Origin: Mikania micrantha
Taxonomy: Eukaryota; Streptophyta; Magnoliopsida; Asterales; Asteraceae
Direction of reading: 5' to 3'
Assembly: GCA_009363875.1 (NCBI GenBank)
Contig: CM018697.1
Span: 49,803,484-49,867,483 of the forward strand
Length of the DNA stretch: 64,000 nucleotides
Of the stretch, positions 49,101 through 60,061 are shown piece by piece. The notes beneath the pieces are model-generated. The model did no database searches. It was not told where the DNA came from and saw only the letters and a list, made by a program, of their open reading frames with translations. Positions within the stretch are counted from its first letter, which is position 1; each line of letters begins with the position of its first letter. Made by a program: the position numbers and the translations under genes.

Positions 49101-49655
49101 GCCAGAAAAATTGAACGGTTTGTTCAATATAAGCGCCACCATAGCTGATCGCATGAAATCCCTCAGCTCATCAAACGTGCCTTTCCTCATGCTAAGGCAA
49201 TGAAGTAGAACATGAGCTAGAAATTTATACTGTAGAGGTAGCTTTCCCTTCTTCACAGAAATGGAGTTATAAGCTCCAAAATAACGAATGCGAAGAAAGC
49301 AACCTTTGATGCACCTCTCAGGAATGAGAGTTACACCTTCAGGTTCACCTCCAAACTGTAAAACCCTCCTTATGTCAGTCTCTGATATACGAATTGCTTG
49401 TCCAAGCACATTCGCATCAATGACATAGTCCTCATCAACTGAAATAACACGAGCTGATTCCCAGAAGCTCTGGATACGAGATCTATATATCTGGCTAGAG
49501 CTGGAAATAGCATGATAAATCCGTGATCTCCTGAGAAACTCTATCATAGGCCTGAAATCTTGACCGTTCCTTGTTGTTGGATCCAAGTAAGCACAAACAT
49601 TGTGTTTGTCTCCAAAAGTTAGATTCGCCATATCTACAATTAGAAATAAAAACAA
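46112..49655 (-). pseudogene. Copia 2 3' ORF: accessory protein of about 1,170 residues, function unknown
   Basis: The frame opens at 49655; the Met at 49631 (MANLTFGDKHN) aligns with copia 1 and is the likelier start. N-terminal domain (about 49631-49030): NVCAYLD, RRVLQFGGEPEG, YKFLAHVLLHCLSMRKGTFD, MVALILNKPFNFSGMIF, MYPRFV. Then a Pro-rich linker, DPSFIPE and basic clusters KPKKMKR and ERKKAKTAK (about 48470-48350), a coiled coil of over 100 residues (about 48100-47830), an acidic run EEEEEEEKLDY to HNDGAGAGG, LPTFLDLFKMH (about 47410), and the C-terminal domain GYFHNISGS, CYVVKRIDGCQYF, LPAFECKDLS, DPIWIVNCSKDD, ending in a charged tail. Damage: TAG at 49026-49028 and 48831-48833 in an otherwise continuous frame to 46665, then one frameshift at about 46690. 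No transmembrane helix is seen, so env-like is not supported; the basic clusters suggest nuclear localisation (inference). Confidence 0.85.
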
Positions 49656-49714
49656 TTAGAAACAAAAATTAATCAAAAATTAACAAAAATTTGAAAAATT
49701 TGAAAAATTTCTAA

Positions 49715-50060
49715 GTAGACCAGCGAACCTATTCCCTTAGACGAACCTAATGCTAGGCGAACCTAATTCAGACGAACCTGTTAATCAGACAAACCTTTTG
49801 AACGAACCTTATCATGAACGAACCTTTTGATAAACGAACCTTTTGAATGAACGAACCTTCTGAATGAACGAACCTCAGAATGAACGAACCACAGAATGAA
49901 CGAACCTCAGAATGAACGAACCTTCACATGAACGAACCTTGTTGGTCAAACAAACCTTGACCAAAAGGTTCGGTTCTTTTGAAATTCATAGGTTCGCCAC
50001 AAACCTATCAGATTCAGACGAACCCTCAAGGTTCGGCGAACCTTTATTCATCCAACGAAC
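49715..50060. repeat. CGAACCT/AGGTTCG motif array in 3' ORF leader of copia 2
   Basis: About twenty copies of CGAACCT or close variants, many in the phrase AATGAACGAACCT at 12-16 base steps (49855-49935), with a few in the opposite orientation (AGGTTCG). It lies 60-430 bases before the 3' ORF. Confidence 0.85.
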
Positions 50061-50439
50061 CTGTTCATCAGCGAACCTTTTTCATATTTCAAATCAAAAT
50101 TTAAAAACTTTGAATCTGATGATAAAAATCATACACCCAGGTTCGAAACATGCCGATGAATAACTTTAATGAAGATGGTTTGTTCAATTTTTAGATTTTA
50201 ACCAGTTTTAAGTCCAAAAACAGATTCAATCTTAAAAATCCTAAAATCGCTCAGATCTATCAAATTAACCGTTCAAATTCAAAAATTTCTACCTAGAAAT
50301 GTTCACGAGATGATTCTGAATCTAATGATATCAATGAAAAAGTCTAGGTTTTCCAGAATCAAAAAATCTAAAAATTCCGTCTTGCAGGTTCGTGAGTCGT
50401 GAAACAGATGAGAGTGACGAACCCTTCTGGCGAACCCTC

Positions 50440-50600
50440 TATATATATGTCACGAACCTTTTCCAGACGAGCCTTTCACGATCCTTTGCTGCGAACCTTT
50501 TGCAGCTAACCTTTTCACCGAACCATTTCAAACGAACCTAACCAGCGAACCTTATTCCACAAACCTTCTCAGCGAACCTTCTCCAAACCCAGACAAACCT
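50440..50600 (-). promoter_or_regulatory. Candidate internal promoter of copia 2 3' ORF
   Basis: The reverse strand has a cluster of AGGTTCG motifs (50600-50455), then GACATATATATAGAGGG (TATA-like, 50440-50448), then leader with more motifs and the ORF about 790-810 bases on. The LTR has the same order: motifs, then CTATATATAGC. Promoter function is inferred. Confidence 0.5.
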
Positions 50601-51159
50601 TTTTTTTAAAAAAAAATTTGAATTTTTATTAAATTTCAAAACAAATTCATGTTCAATCATTCCAAAGTCAAACAAATAATCAAAAATTATTGATTTAACA
50701 TCAGATGAAAAATTAAATTTTTTTTTTTTGGAATTTTTTCAAATTTTTAGAACAATTAAACTACAAAAATTAACAAGAGAACTACCCTAAATAAAATCTT
50801 TTTGTTTGAGAAAGATCCTAACATGAGATCAAATTATTTTAGAAATTTCAACACATCTGTTTGTATTATTTCAAATATTATCTGAAAATTACAAGTTTAA
50901 GATGATTGTCAGTATACTAATCCTTTTAAATTTATTACTTAGTCAAGAAATCAGTTTAAAACAAGATTATGAAAACACTTTATAATAATCCATTTACTTG
51001 AACACATCCCCGATTTGTGAATAACTAAACAAACATAAATGTTCTCAAACTTATAATTTCAATTTTAACTAATCTGATCATGCAAAAATAAAGCAGAATT
51101 TCTTTTTGAAAATAACAAAATAAAAAACAATTTGAAATTGTTCAAAATCTTGGAATCAA

Positions 51160-51365
51160 GGTTGATACTTACGTATGCTCAAATGATCCAGAAAATGAAC
51201 GAAACAATAATTTAAGATTAAGCTTTTAACAATCAGTTCGATATATTCATATACGCAGAGATTGTCCAAATCTTAATCAGAACCAAGAAAATAAATTTGA
51301 ATTGTTTAAAGCTATAACAATCAGGTCGATACGTAACTATACGCAAAGAATGTTCCAGCTTTAAA
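51160..51365. repeat. Tandem repeat, 3 diverged copies (76-88 bp), in copia 2 spacer
   Basis: Cores begin at 51160 (GGTTGATACTTACGTATGC), 51236 (GTTCGATATATTCATATACGC) and 51324 (GGTCGATACGTAACTATACG). The array lies about 457 bases beyond the pol stop. The copia 1 spacer repeat, unrelated in sequence, lies about 463 bases beyond its pol stop. Confidence 0.65.
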
Positions 51366-51754
51366 CTAAAATAAAAGAAAAACAAAAACATAATTTCTTT
51401 TAAAAATTAAACACATGATCAAACTAGTACTTTAACTTTTTGTTCAAGAACATTTTGTCAGAAAAATTACCACTCTTTCAGGACAAAACTAAGTACTGCA
51501 TTCTAAGCACCTGTTTCTTATAAAATATAATCGAAACTTTGTTTAAACTTATCCTGACTAAGTAATAAACCTACTTTCATATTATACTTAATACTTGTAA
51601 TAATTCATTAAATTTTAATAACACATACATATATGTTTCCAAATGCAAATAATGTGCTATCATTTCTCATTAAGTCGAATCAATTTCTCAGATTTTTAAT
51701 TTTTTTATGTTTTTGTATTTTTGATTTTTTAATGTTTTTGTATTTTTCAAAATT

Positions 51755-51770
51755 TTCTCCCCCTAAAAAC
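51755..51770 (-). promoter_or_regulatory. Internal polypurine tract after copia 2 pol
   Basis: TTCTCCCCCTAAAAAC (reverse GTTTTTAGGGGGAGAA), identical to 17291-17306 in copia 1 and about 53 bases after the pol stop. See the finding on duplicated polypurine tracts. Confidence 0.7.
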
Positions 51771-51822
51771 AAAAACACAAAAGAGAAAATAAAAAATCTG
51801 ATGTTAATTCAATAAAAAATGA

Positions 51823-54800
51823 TTATGAAGGAAGTTGATTCTTGATTACCTCACCTATGACCCTGATCCCATTTAATTTGAGTAAATACTCAAAACGTTG
51901 TTTGTCAAAGGCCTTGGTGAGAAGGTCTGCCCTTTGCTCGTTTGTGTGTATTTTCACCACATCAATCAGTTTCTTTTCATAACAGTCACGTATGAAATGA
52001 AACCGAATATCAATGTGCTTGGAACGTGAATGATACACTGGATTCTTGGTAATTGCAATGGCAGCCTCATTATCTACATGAATCAGGGTAGATAAAAAAT
52101 TCAGTCCATAGTCTCTCATCTGTTGTTGTATCCACAAAACTTGGGAACAACAACTGGCAGCAGCTACATATTCAGCTTCACATGTGGATGTAGCAACAGA
52201 TGTTTGCTTCTTACACTGCCATGAGACTAATCTCTCCCCTAGAAACTGAGCACCTCCAGTAGTTGATTTGGAATCAGTCTTGCATCCTCCATAGTCTGAA
52301 TCACTATACGCATGGAAGGTATAGTTATCATCCTTAGGATACCACAGACCGGTGTCTGGTGTACCCTTCAGATAACGTAAAATTCTCTTGACTGCAATCA
52401 GATGAGAAACTTTAGGCTATGATTGATAGCGAGCACAGATACTTGTAGCGAATACAATAGCTGGTCTTGAGGCTGTCAAATACATCAAGCTCCCGATCAT
52501 TCCACGATATAATGTAGCATCAATTAGCTCCCCCTAAAGATCAGGCTCAATCCCGTGATTGGGCTGAATGGGCGTGGAAATGGGTTTACAATCAAGCATG
52601 CTAAACCGTTTTAGCACATCTTGAATGTATTTGGTCTGATGAATAAAAATGTCATCATCAGTCTGATCCATTTGTAAACCCAAAAAGAACTTGATGTCAG
52701 ACATAGCACTCATCTCAAACTTTTCAATCGTCACCTCTTTAAACTCGAAACACAATTGCTCATCAGTAGATCCGAAGATGATATCATCAACATAGATCTG
52801 AACAAGGAGAATGTCCTTGCCCTTTTCCCGATAAAACGTTGTTTTGTCTATCTGACCCTATTGAACCCGTGTTCAATAACGTGAGTCGAGAGGGTCTCAT
52901 ACCAAGCTCGAAGAGCCTGATGAAGACCATACAGTGCTTTGTCCAGGAGGTATACCTGATCCCGGTGGATCGGATCCTCAAAGCCCGGCGGCTGACAAAC
53001 ATACACTGTCTCCTTCAATGACCCATAAAGGAATGCAGACTTAACATCCAACTGGAACACTTTGAACTTCTTGTGGGCAGCAAAAGATAGAAATAATCTA
53101 ATCGCTTCAAGCCACGCCACCGGTGCAAACACCTCATCATAATCAATTCCTTCTATTTGTTTGAATCCTTGGACAACCAAACGCGCCTTGTTCCAAACAA
53201 TTACGCCTCTATCGTCTCTCTTACACTTCAACACCCACCTGGTGCCTATCTTCTTTTCACCTTTTGGCAAATCAACCAAATGCCAAACTCCCAGTTTCTG
53301 AAACTGATTAAGCTCCTCTTGCATGGCCTCCACCCAGGCAGGCTCACGCAGGGCTTCAGTTACAGATTTAGGCTCAATCTGAGAAACGAATGCAGAATGC
53401 ATCCATAACTCTTGAGTCCCATGATTACGCTCCAGCTCGACATACAAACTCTCCTCGTTTGCAACTTGCCTTCTTGTCTGTACTCCAACAAACGGATCTC
53501 CAATGATCTGCTTCACAGGGTGATTCACATGTACTCTAGACACTGGCACTTGCGGGACTCCAACACCATGATCAAGATTTGTGATATTCTGATCTTTATC
53601 TTGATCTTGAGAAACGATCTTCAAAAACATCCTGATCATCCTCCAATGACCAATCATCATTAACTGCTCCAAAAATGCCTTCCTTAGTTGGATGATTATC
53701 ATCAACCTGATGAGAAACTCCTTGATCTTCAGAATTTTGTAAATCATATAACATCTGCAAAGAAATTTCATCATCAGTAACAGTAGGAGACAAGTGTAAA
53801 GACTCGAAAAGTTTATCATAATCGAATAACCAATTTGAACCTTTGCCTTCTGGTATAGGTGTATGTCGTTGAACATCCACATTATACCAGAGTTCCACAA
53901 CACCCGTGCGTTTGTTAAACACACGTTTATTGGGAAGGCTATAGCCCAGAAAGAAACCTTCTTCAACCTTAGAGTTGAATTTAGCATCTTTCTTGAGCAT
54001 GGTACAAGGAGCCCCGAAAGGTTCCAAGTGTTCCAAATTTGGTTTCCGATTCTGAAGAAGTTCATAACAAGTCTTGTTATGTCGTTTGACAATCAGCACT
54101 CGGTTGAGTGTAAAACAGGCGGTCGCTACAGCTTCACTCCAGAAAGTAATGGGCAGCTTAGAATCAGCAAGCATCGTCCGAGCAGACTCTATCAATGTAC
54201 GATTCTTCCTTTCAGCTACACCGTTCATTTGTGGTTCATACGGTGCACTAAATTGCTGCTGGACGCCCTCTGAATCACAGAATGCTTCCATGTTCTGATT
54301 CTTAAATTCTGTCCCATTGTCTGATCGAACTCGCCTAACCCTCAACTTGTACAAAGTCTCCAATCTGTTCACAAGCAACACAAAGTTTTCATAAGTTTCA
54401 GATTTAAATTTTTAGAACATAACCCATGAAAATCTAGAAAAATCATCGGTCACTACAAAACAATATGATTCACCCCCAATACTTTTCACATTAATCGGTC
54501 CAAACAGATCCATATGAAGAAGTTCTAGAGGTTTATCAATAGAAAAAACAATTTTAGTCTTATGTGACCTCCTTTTCTGTTTGCCTTTCTTACAAGAAAC
54601 ACACACATCAGGTAATTTGAAATGTTTAACCGGTACACCATCAACCAATTGATTGTGTACAAGATGATTCATCTTTCTGATGTGTATGTGACCCATTCTC
54701 CTGTGCCAAGACCGGGTATCTTGTTCTGTGGCCTTCGACACCAAACACGTCTCAACTTTATTAACTGTCTCCGCCTTAGCCATGTCTAAAACATACAAAT

Positions 54801-55175
54801 CTTTACACCTGTCAGCAGTCATCAAAATCCAGTCATCTGGAATTTGAATTCCTTGTTTGAGCACATAACATTTCTTCTCGTCAAACAAAACCTTATAACC
54901 TTTATCACTTATCTGAGACACACTCAAAAGATTATTAGTTAACTCTTTGCAGTAATTCACATTGTCAAAGGAAACTTTACCATTAGTCAAACTACCACTC
55001 CCGGTAATCTGACCACCTTTGTCACCTGCAAAGTTAACATAACATCCGTTCATCTCTCGAAAATCTTTCAACAAACTGATCTCTCCTGTCATGTGCCGTG
55101 AACATCCACTATCAACAATCCATCGACTGTTGATATGGCCCGTGAATGCCACCTGCACCATAAATTAAAACAAAA
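51823..55175 (-). pseudogene. Copia 2 pol: protease, integrase, RT, RNase H (lightly damaged)
   Basis: Protease (about 55130): WIVDSGCSRHMTG, active-site DSG intact. GAG-pre-integrase: SWHRRMGHIHIRKM. Integrase: CVSCKKGKQKRRSHK, LHMDLFGPI, SDNGTEFKNQN, GVAERKNRTLIESA, so the catalytic D, D, E are all present. RT (about 53300-52500): RLVVQGFKQIEGIDYDEVFA, FQLDVKSAFLYG, and intact YVDDIIFGS (about 52770-52795). RNase H: SDSDYGGCK, TCEAEYVAAASCC, HIDIRFHFIRDC, stop at 51823. Lesions: stop at 54412-54414, frameshifts near 53610 and 52855, stop at 52534-52536 and another near 52420. Unlike copia 1, catalytic motifs are preserved. Confidence 0.9.
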
Positions 55176-55180
55176 TATGA

Positions 55181-58100
55181 TCAGTACCAAAAGGGATGAC
55201 TCCCGCCATTCCGGCGTTGAGTCTCCTTGAACAGCCTCCTGCCGTTCGATCTCGATGAACTACTTGAAGACCCCTCTTCCAAGTATTCATCATTTCTCAC
55301 ATCAAATCTATCACCCGACCTGTATCTGGATTTCCTACAAGAATTAGAATTAAAATTTTCTTTTGAAAATCTTTTATGAGGAAAATTATCATAAAATTCA
55401 TCATCAGATGATGATGACCTGTTCAAAACTCTCTTACCTTTTTGTTGATTATCAAAAACTTGTCTTTTATAAAATTGTTCATCCTTGACCCAGCTTCTTG
55501 ACTTTGTGATTTGGACAATTAACAGAAATATGCCCTTTTCCTCCACAAGTGAAACACTGTCGTGTTTCTCGTGGAGTAAAAGTATGAAATCTGTTACAAT
55601 TGTCCATATCACATTCAGCAATAACATGACCCAGTTTCCCGCATCTGTAGCATTTCCTTGATGACACTTTCTTTGGCTTTTCATCACACCCCTTAGATGA
55701 TTCCAAAGATTTGGATGCTACAGATGGAGATAAAATCTTTTTCTTCAAACCAGTGGCTTTAATTTTGTCATTCTTTTGATAAATCTTTGATTTTCCCTTG
55801 TTTCCAACCCCACTTTGGTTAACCTTGTCAACAACTTTGACAAACTTCTTGTCAATCTTTTTAGAAAATTTCTCTGGTTTTTGAAAAACTTTGCTTGACT
55901 CTCCTTTTTGTGTAGTTGAAGATTCAACAAACACAATTGGCTTGATAGTAGAAGTAGTCTTGACTTTTAGGTTTGATTTAGAAACAATCTTTTGTTTAGC
56001 CACTGAATTCCCCACAGATTTTACTTCAGATTTTGATTTCTGAAAAACTGGACTCTTCTTTTCAACAGAATTGGCCTTTTGATGACCAATCATCCTTAGA
56101 ATATCATCTGGATATTCTAAATCGGTGATGTCCTCGATGATAGGAGCATCATTGTCAACAAAATCACTCTCATGATCAAATCCACTCTCCTTTAATGAAA
56201 TAGGATCAACTTCTAAATCCGGTTCAAGCTGTGGTCTCGGTACAAAACTAGAAGGAGGTGGAACAGAATGAAAACCAACCCCAGAGTTATCACGAGATCT
56301 TTGCATAGCCGCAAAATGATCAATGACATATGCGGAATTCTGATAATTCTCAAGCTTGGCTTTGTTCAGCTCAGCTTCAGCTTTTGCAGCTGATAACTCA
56401 ACTTTCAACTTCTGAACTGAATCCAGATGCATAGAAACAGCGTGGTTATTCTGTAAAACCTTGATTTTTAAATCTTCATTCTCTTTACTAAGATCAATTA
56501 TCTTCTTATCAAACGCCTTTTCTTTTAAAATCAATTTCTTGTTTGCTTCTGTGCATACTCGCAGATCAGAAGTCAACTGTGAGTTCATCTCTTTGAGTCT
56601 ATCTATCATCTCATACAAATCACTATGTACCTCAGTCATCTCATCAATCTTCTCCTTTCTTTTTCCTGATTCTTCTTCCAAAGAAGCCATGAAAGCACCC
56701 ATAAGATCATCATACTTAACACCCCAGTCATAGCCCTCATCAGCTTGACTTACGAGTGCTTTAGAAGATGATTCTTCAGATTTATGTTTCTTTTTCTGAT
56801 AATCTTCCTTAGGCTTGAATGGATTCAGATTTCCCTGCTTCTTGGGATTCTTGCACTCTCTTGCAAAATGACCATGTTCACAACAGTTATAACACTGGGT
56901 AGATTTTGGATTAAATCCAAACTTTGTGTTCCGGTCAAAGGTGAATTTCTTCCCGGTTTTCTTCTCATATCTATTAATTCTGCGAATAACACTCGCCAAT
57001 GCCCACTGCGTATCTATTAACTCCATCTCATCCTCATCAATTTGTGCATAAACTTCAAAAGTCAGATTTGCATTTCCAATTCTCCCAGCCACCTGCTCAT
57101 CATAAGCACTCACTACACATGACAAAATAGCCATATGATCTTTAACGGCTTCAACTGTCACTTTTCCCAAATTTGTTGTGTTAAGCTGAACTGGAGGTGG
57201 TGTAGACTCAGACTTTTTCTCATTGACAGGACAGTGTGAGCTAGAACTTGTAGGCACTGAAGAACTCTGAGTAGATTCAGAAGTTCTAGACACGAAAGTA
57301 GTCTGTATCTTCGCAGATGCAGCAGGAGGTGTAGCAACTGGACCACCATACAAGGAAGGGTCTTGAGTGACATTTACTCGTCTTGCTTTACGTTTGTCCT
57401 TCATTTCTTGTTCCTCCAGTTTCTGAATAAACTCTACCAATGTCAATCCAGGTAGGTTTTCTCTCAATATGAGCACCAAGGAGTTCCATTTATCTGGTGA
57501 TGCATCAGCTAAACAATCAATCTTCTCATCTTCTGAATACTCAATACCATATTTTCTCACTTCAGTCAACAAGTGTCTGTATCTGGTGATTAAGGCATCT
57601 AAAGTCTCATTTCCAATGATGTTAAAGTTCTCAAAGGTGAATTTCTTTCCCGTCTTCTTCTCATACCGATTGATTCTGCGGATAACACTCGCCAGTGCCC
57701 ATTGCGTATCTATCAGTTCCATTTCATCCTCATCAATTTGTGCATAATCTTCAAAAGTCAGATTTGCATTCCCAATTCTACCTACCACCTGTTCATCGTA
57801 TGCGCTGACAACACATGAAAGAATAGACATATGATCTTTAACAACTTCGACAGTAACTTTTCCCAAATTGTTAGTGTTGAGCTGTACTGGAGGTAGTATA
57901 GTGTCAGACTTCTTCTCATTTTTAGAATATGATGAACTTGTACTTGTAGTTGTAGAAGCAGAAGGAACATTAGTACGTTATGAAGTACTAGAGACAAAAG
58001 CAGTCTGAATTTTGGCAGATGATGCAGGTGGTGTAGCAACAGAACCACCATACAAGGAAGGATCTTGTGTGACATTCACTCGTCTCACTTTTCTTTTATC

Positions 58101-58778
58101 TTTCATTTCTTGTTCCTTAAGTTTCTGAATAAACTCTACCAATGTTAATCAAGGTAGATTCTCCCTCAATTTCAGTACCAAGGAGTTCCATTTATCTGGT
58201 AAGGCATCAGCTAAACAATCAATCTTCTCATCTTCTGAATACTCAATGCCATATTTTCTCACTTCAGTCAACAAGTGTCTGTATCTGGTAATTAAGGCAT
58301 CCAAAGTTTCATTTCCTATGATGTTGAAATTCTCAAACTCCTTTCTGATGTCAGTAGCCTTCATTTTCTTCAGATTGGTATTTCCTTCAACTCTTGCCTT
58401 TAATGCATTCCAAAGACTGTAAGCAGTCTTGTGTTCATCAAATTGATGCAAAATTTGATTGGGAATGGCTTGACTCAATAACCAATACGCTTTCTTCTCT
58501 GAGTCATACTTTTTCCTTTCATCTACATCTAATCTTTCCAAGAGTTGAAACAAATCAGTACCAACTACCCTTGGTCTCTCATAAGGAGATAAGATTCTTT
58601 CCCATAAGTTTGTATCAGTGCCATTTAGATGAGTCTCAAATCGTCCTTTCCAACTGTCATAATCAGCTAAATCCAATAGCTTTGGCACTTTATTTGTACT
58701 ACCCACTTCATTCTCACTAATTAAAATACTCTGAAGTTTGGAATTCTGACTTGCCATCGCAGCGTACATGTCAGACAT
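55181..58778 (-). pseudogene. Copia 2 gag with internal tandem duplication
   Basis: Start at 58778 (MSDMYAAMASQNSKLQSIL). N-terminal copia gag core: LADYDSWKGRFETHLNGTDT, KKAYWLLSQAIPNQILHQFD, FNIIGNETLDALITRYRHLL. A block of about 230 residues from FNIIGNETLDAL to EKKTGKKFTF occurs twice: copy 1 at about 58330-57640, copy 2 at about 57635-56943. CCHC knuckles are CYNCCEHGHFAREC (about 56860-56905), CYRCGKLGHVIAEC (about 55610-55655) and CFTCGGKGHISVNC (about 55515-55560). A coiled coil (about 56680-56330) and a Lys/Ser-rich region lie between. One frame runs from 58778 to 55479, broken by stops at 58149-58151 and 57978-57980; it then shifts near 55490 into the frame ending at 55181 (RNA-binding-like, Arg/Ser-rich). 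Confidence 0.86.
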
Positions 58779-59518
58779 GATTTTAGAAATGTAAGCAGCG
58801 AACCTTTTTCCAAAATACCACTAGCCGAACCTCAAACGAACCTCCGCCGAACCTCCAGACAAAATTTTGTCTTAGCCGAACCTTCAGGCGAACCTCAGCT
58901 GAACCTATGGACTAAAATCCGTCTTAGCAGAACCTTCAGGCGAACCTCAGCCGAACCTATGGACAAAATTTGTCTTTTGAGCAGCGAACCTTTGAGAAGC
59001 GAACCTTGAAACTCACGAACCTTTGCACAGACGAACCAAGAAACTGGCAAACCTTTAGTTCAAACGAACCCTCAGCCGAACTATGAACAGTAAACAGCGA
59101 ACCTCGGCCGAACTATCACCCAAACTTGCCGAACCTTGACAAAATCTTTGCCGAACCTTCACCGAACTATTGCCGAACCTCTGCCGAACCTTCAGCGAAC
59201 TATGAAACGAACCCTCTGAAAAACCAGAATAACAGCGAACCTTTGTCTTCAGCAAGTCACAGGTTCGTCCCACGAACTTGTAGCGCAGATTTTGAAATTT
59301 TTGAGCGGGAAACTTTCCAAACCTTCAAAAAATCCTTCCAAATCTCTACCAAAACACCTCCACAAATTTAATTGTTGTGATTCAACAACAATTGATGATA
59401 AACACAGTCACAAATCACCAGAAAATCAAACAAGAAGAGAGAATTTGATCCATCAAATATCTTCAAATCTTCAATTGCTTGAATTCTTTGAAATTATAGT
59501 GTAGAACCTCAACAAAAT
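58779..59518 (-). other. Copia 2 leader with AGGTTCG/CGAACCT array (58796-59278)
   Basis: Untranslated leader between primer site and gag. It contains over twenty CGAACCT-type motifs (GCCGAACCTC, AGCGAACCTTT and others), densest at 58840-59210. The part nearer the primer site is AT-rich without recognisable features. Confidence 0.8.
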
Positions 59519-59530
59519 GCTCTGATACCA
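59519..59530 (-). promoter_or_regulatory. Primer binding site of copia 2 (tRNA-iMet)
   Basis: The reverse strand reads TGGTATCAGAGC, the standard complement of the initiator tRNA-Met 3' end, one base inside the LTR edge (59532). Confidence 0.93.
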
Positions 59531-59531
59531 C

Positions 59532-60061
59532 TGTTGGTTTGGTTGAAACCGATCAGGATCGAATACGAAGTCCTACGAACTATCAACTACGTGCGGAATA
59601 CATAGTCAATATGTATGAATACAAAGAACACATGCAATTCAATAAACACCTATTGTATTATCAACAAATGATTACAAGAAGACAATTCTCACACAGAGAA
59701 AATACAGAGAATTTCTAACAATCTGTCCAAAGTTCTACCAGATCTACAAACAAACCTGCTATATATAGAAACTGGTACCAGCGAACCTTTACTGGTAGCC
59801 GAACCTATGGTTTGCCAGCCGAACGCTAAGGTTCGCTGAGCGAACCCTTAGGTTTGTTAGACGAACCTACGAAAACAATCAAAAGGTTCGCCGAACCTTT
59901 GCCAGGCTATAGGTTCGCTAAATCTATCAACTCAATAGGTTCGCCAATATGCTAAGGTTTGTGGGCCAGACGAACCTAAAGCATAATCTAGACGAACCTT
60001 TATACAAACTCAAAATAAATACAACTTTTGAATAGCAAACAATTACAAACATGTACTAACA
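59532..60061 (-). mobile_element. Copia 2 5' LTR (530 bp)
   Basis: TGTTGGTTTGG to TACTAACA. U3 contains about a dozen CGAACCT/AGGTTCG motifs (59780-59999) directly upstream, on the reverse strand, of TATA (59760-59768). Compared with 45572-46080 it carries about 21 extra bases around 59825-59845, a motif-bearing stretch. Confidence 0.93.

Larger units (their letters stand above)
49656..51822 (-). other. Copia 2 spacer between pol and 3' ORF
   Basis: Non-coding. Reverse-strand order: internal polypurine tract (51755-51770), AT-rich DNA, three diverged tandem copies (51160-51365), AT-rich DNA (to about 50610), an AGGTTCG array (50460-50600), a TATA-like site (50440-50448), AT-rich DNA, a second AGGTTCG array (49715-50060), then the 3' ORF. 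Confidence 0.75.
45572..60061 (-). mobile_element. Copia 2: Ty1/copia (Sirevirus-like) element, 14.5 kb
   Basis: LTRs at 45572-46080 and 59532-60061 are flanked by the perfect duplication TAAAC (45567-45571 and 60062-60066). Reverse-strand order: LTR, primer site TGGTATCAGAGC, leader, gag with CCHC knuckles, protease, integrase, RT, RNase H, internal polypurine tract, spacer, 3' ORF, terminal polypurine tract, LTR. The order and spacing match copia 1 closely, although the LTRs differ in sequence. LTR pairs are nearly identical by eye apart from a roughly 21-bp indel, which suggests a fairly recent insertion. Coding regions carry a modest number of stops and frameshifts. Confidence 0.94.

Noticed and set aside
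49026..49655. Hydrophobic start MFLFLIVD as a signal peptide of an envelope protein.
   Set aside because: Only eight residues, and the alignable start is the next Met (MANLTFG), matching MADYK in copia 1. No other membrane segment is seen.
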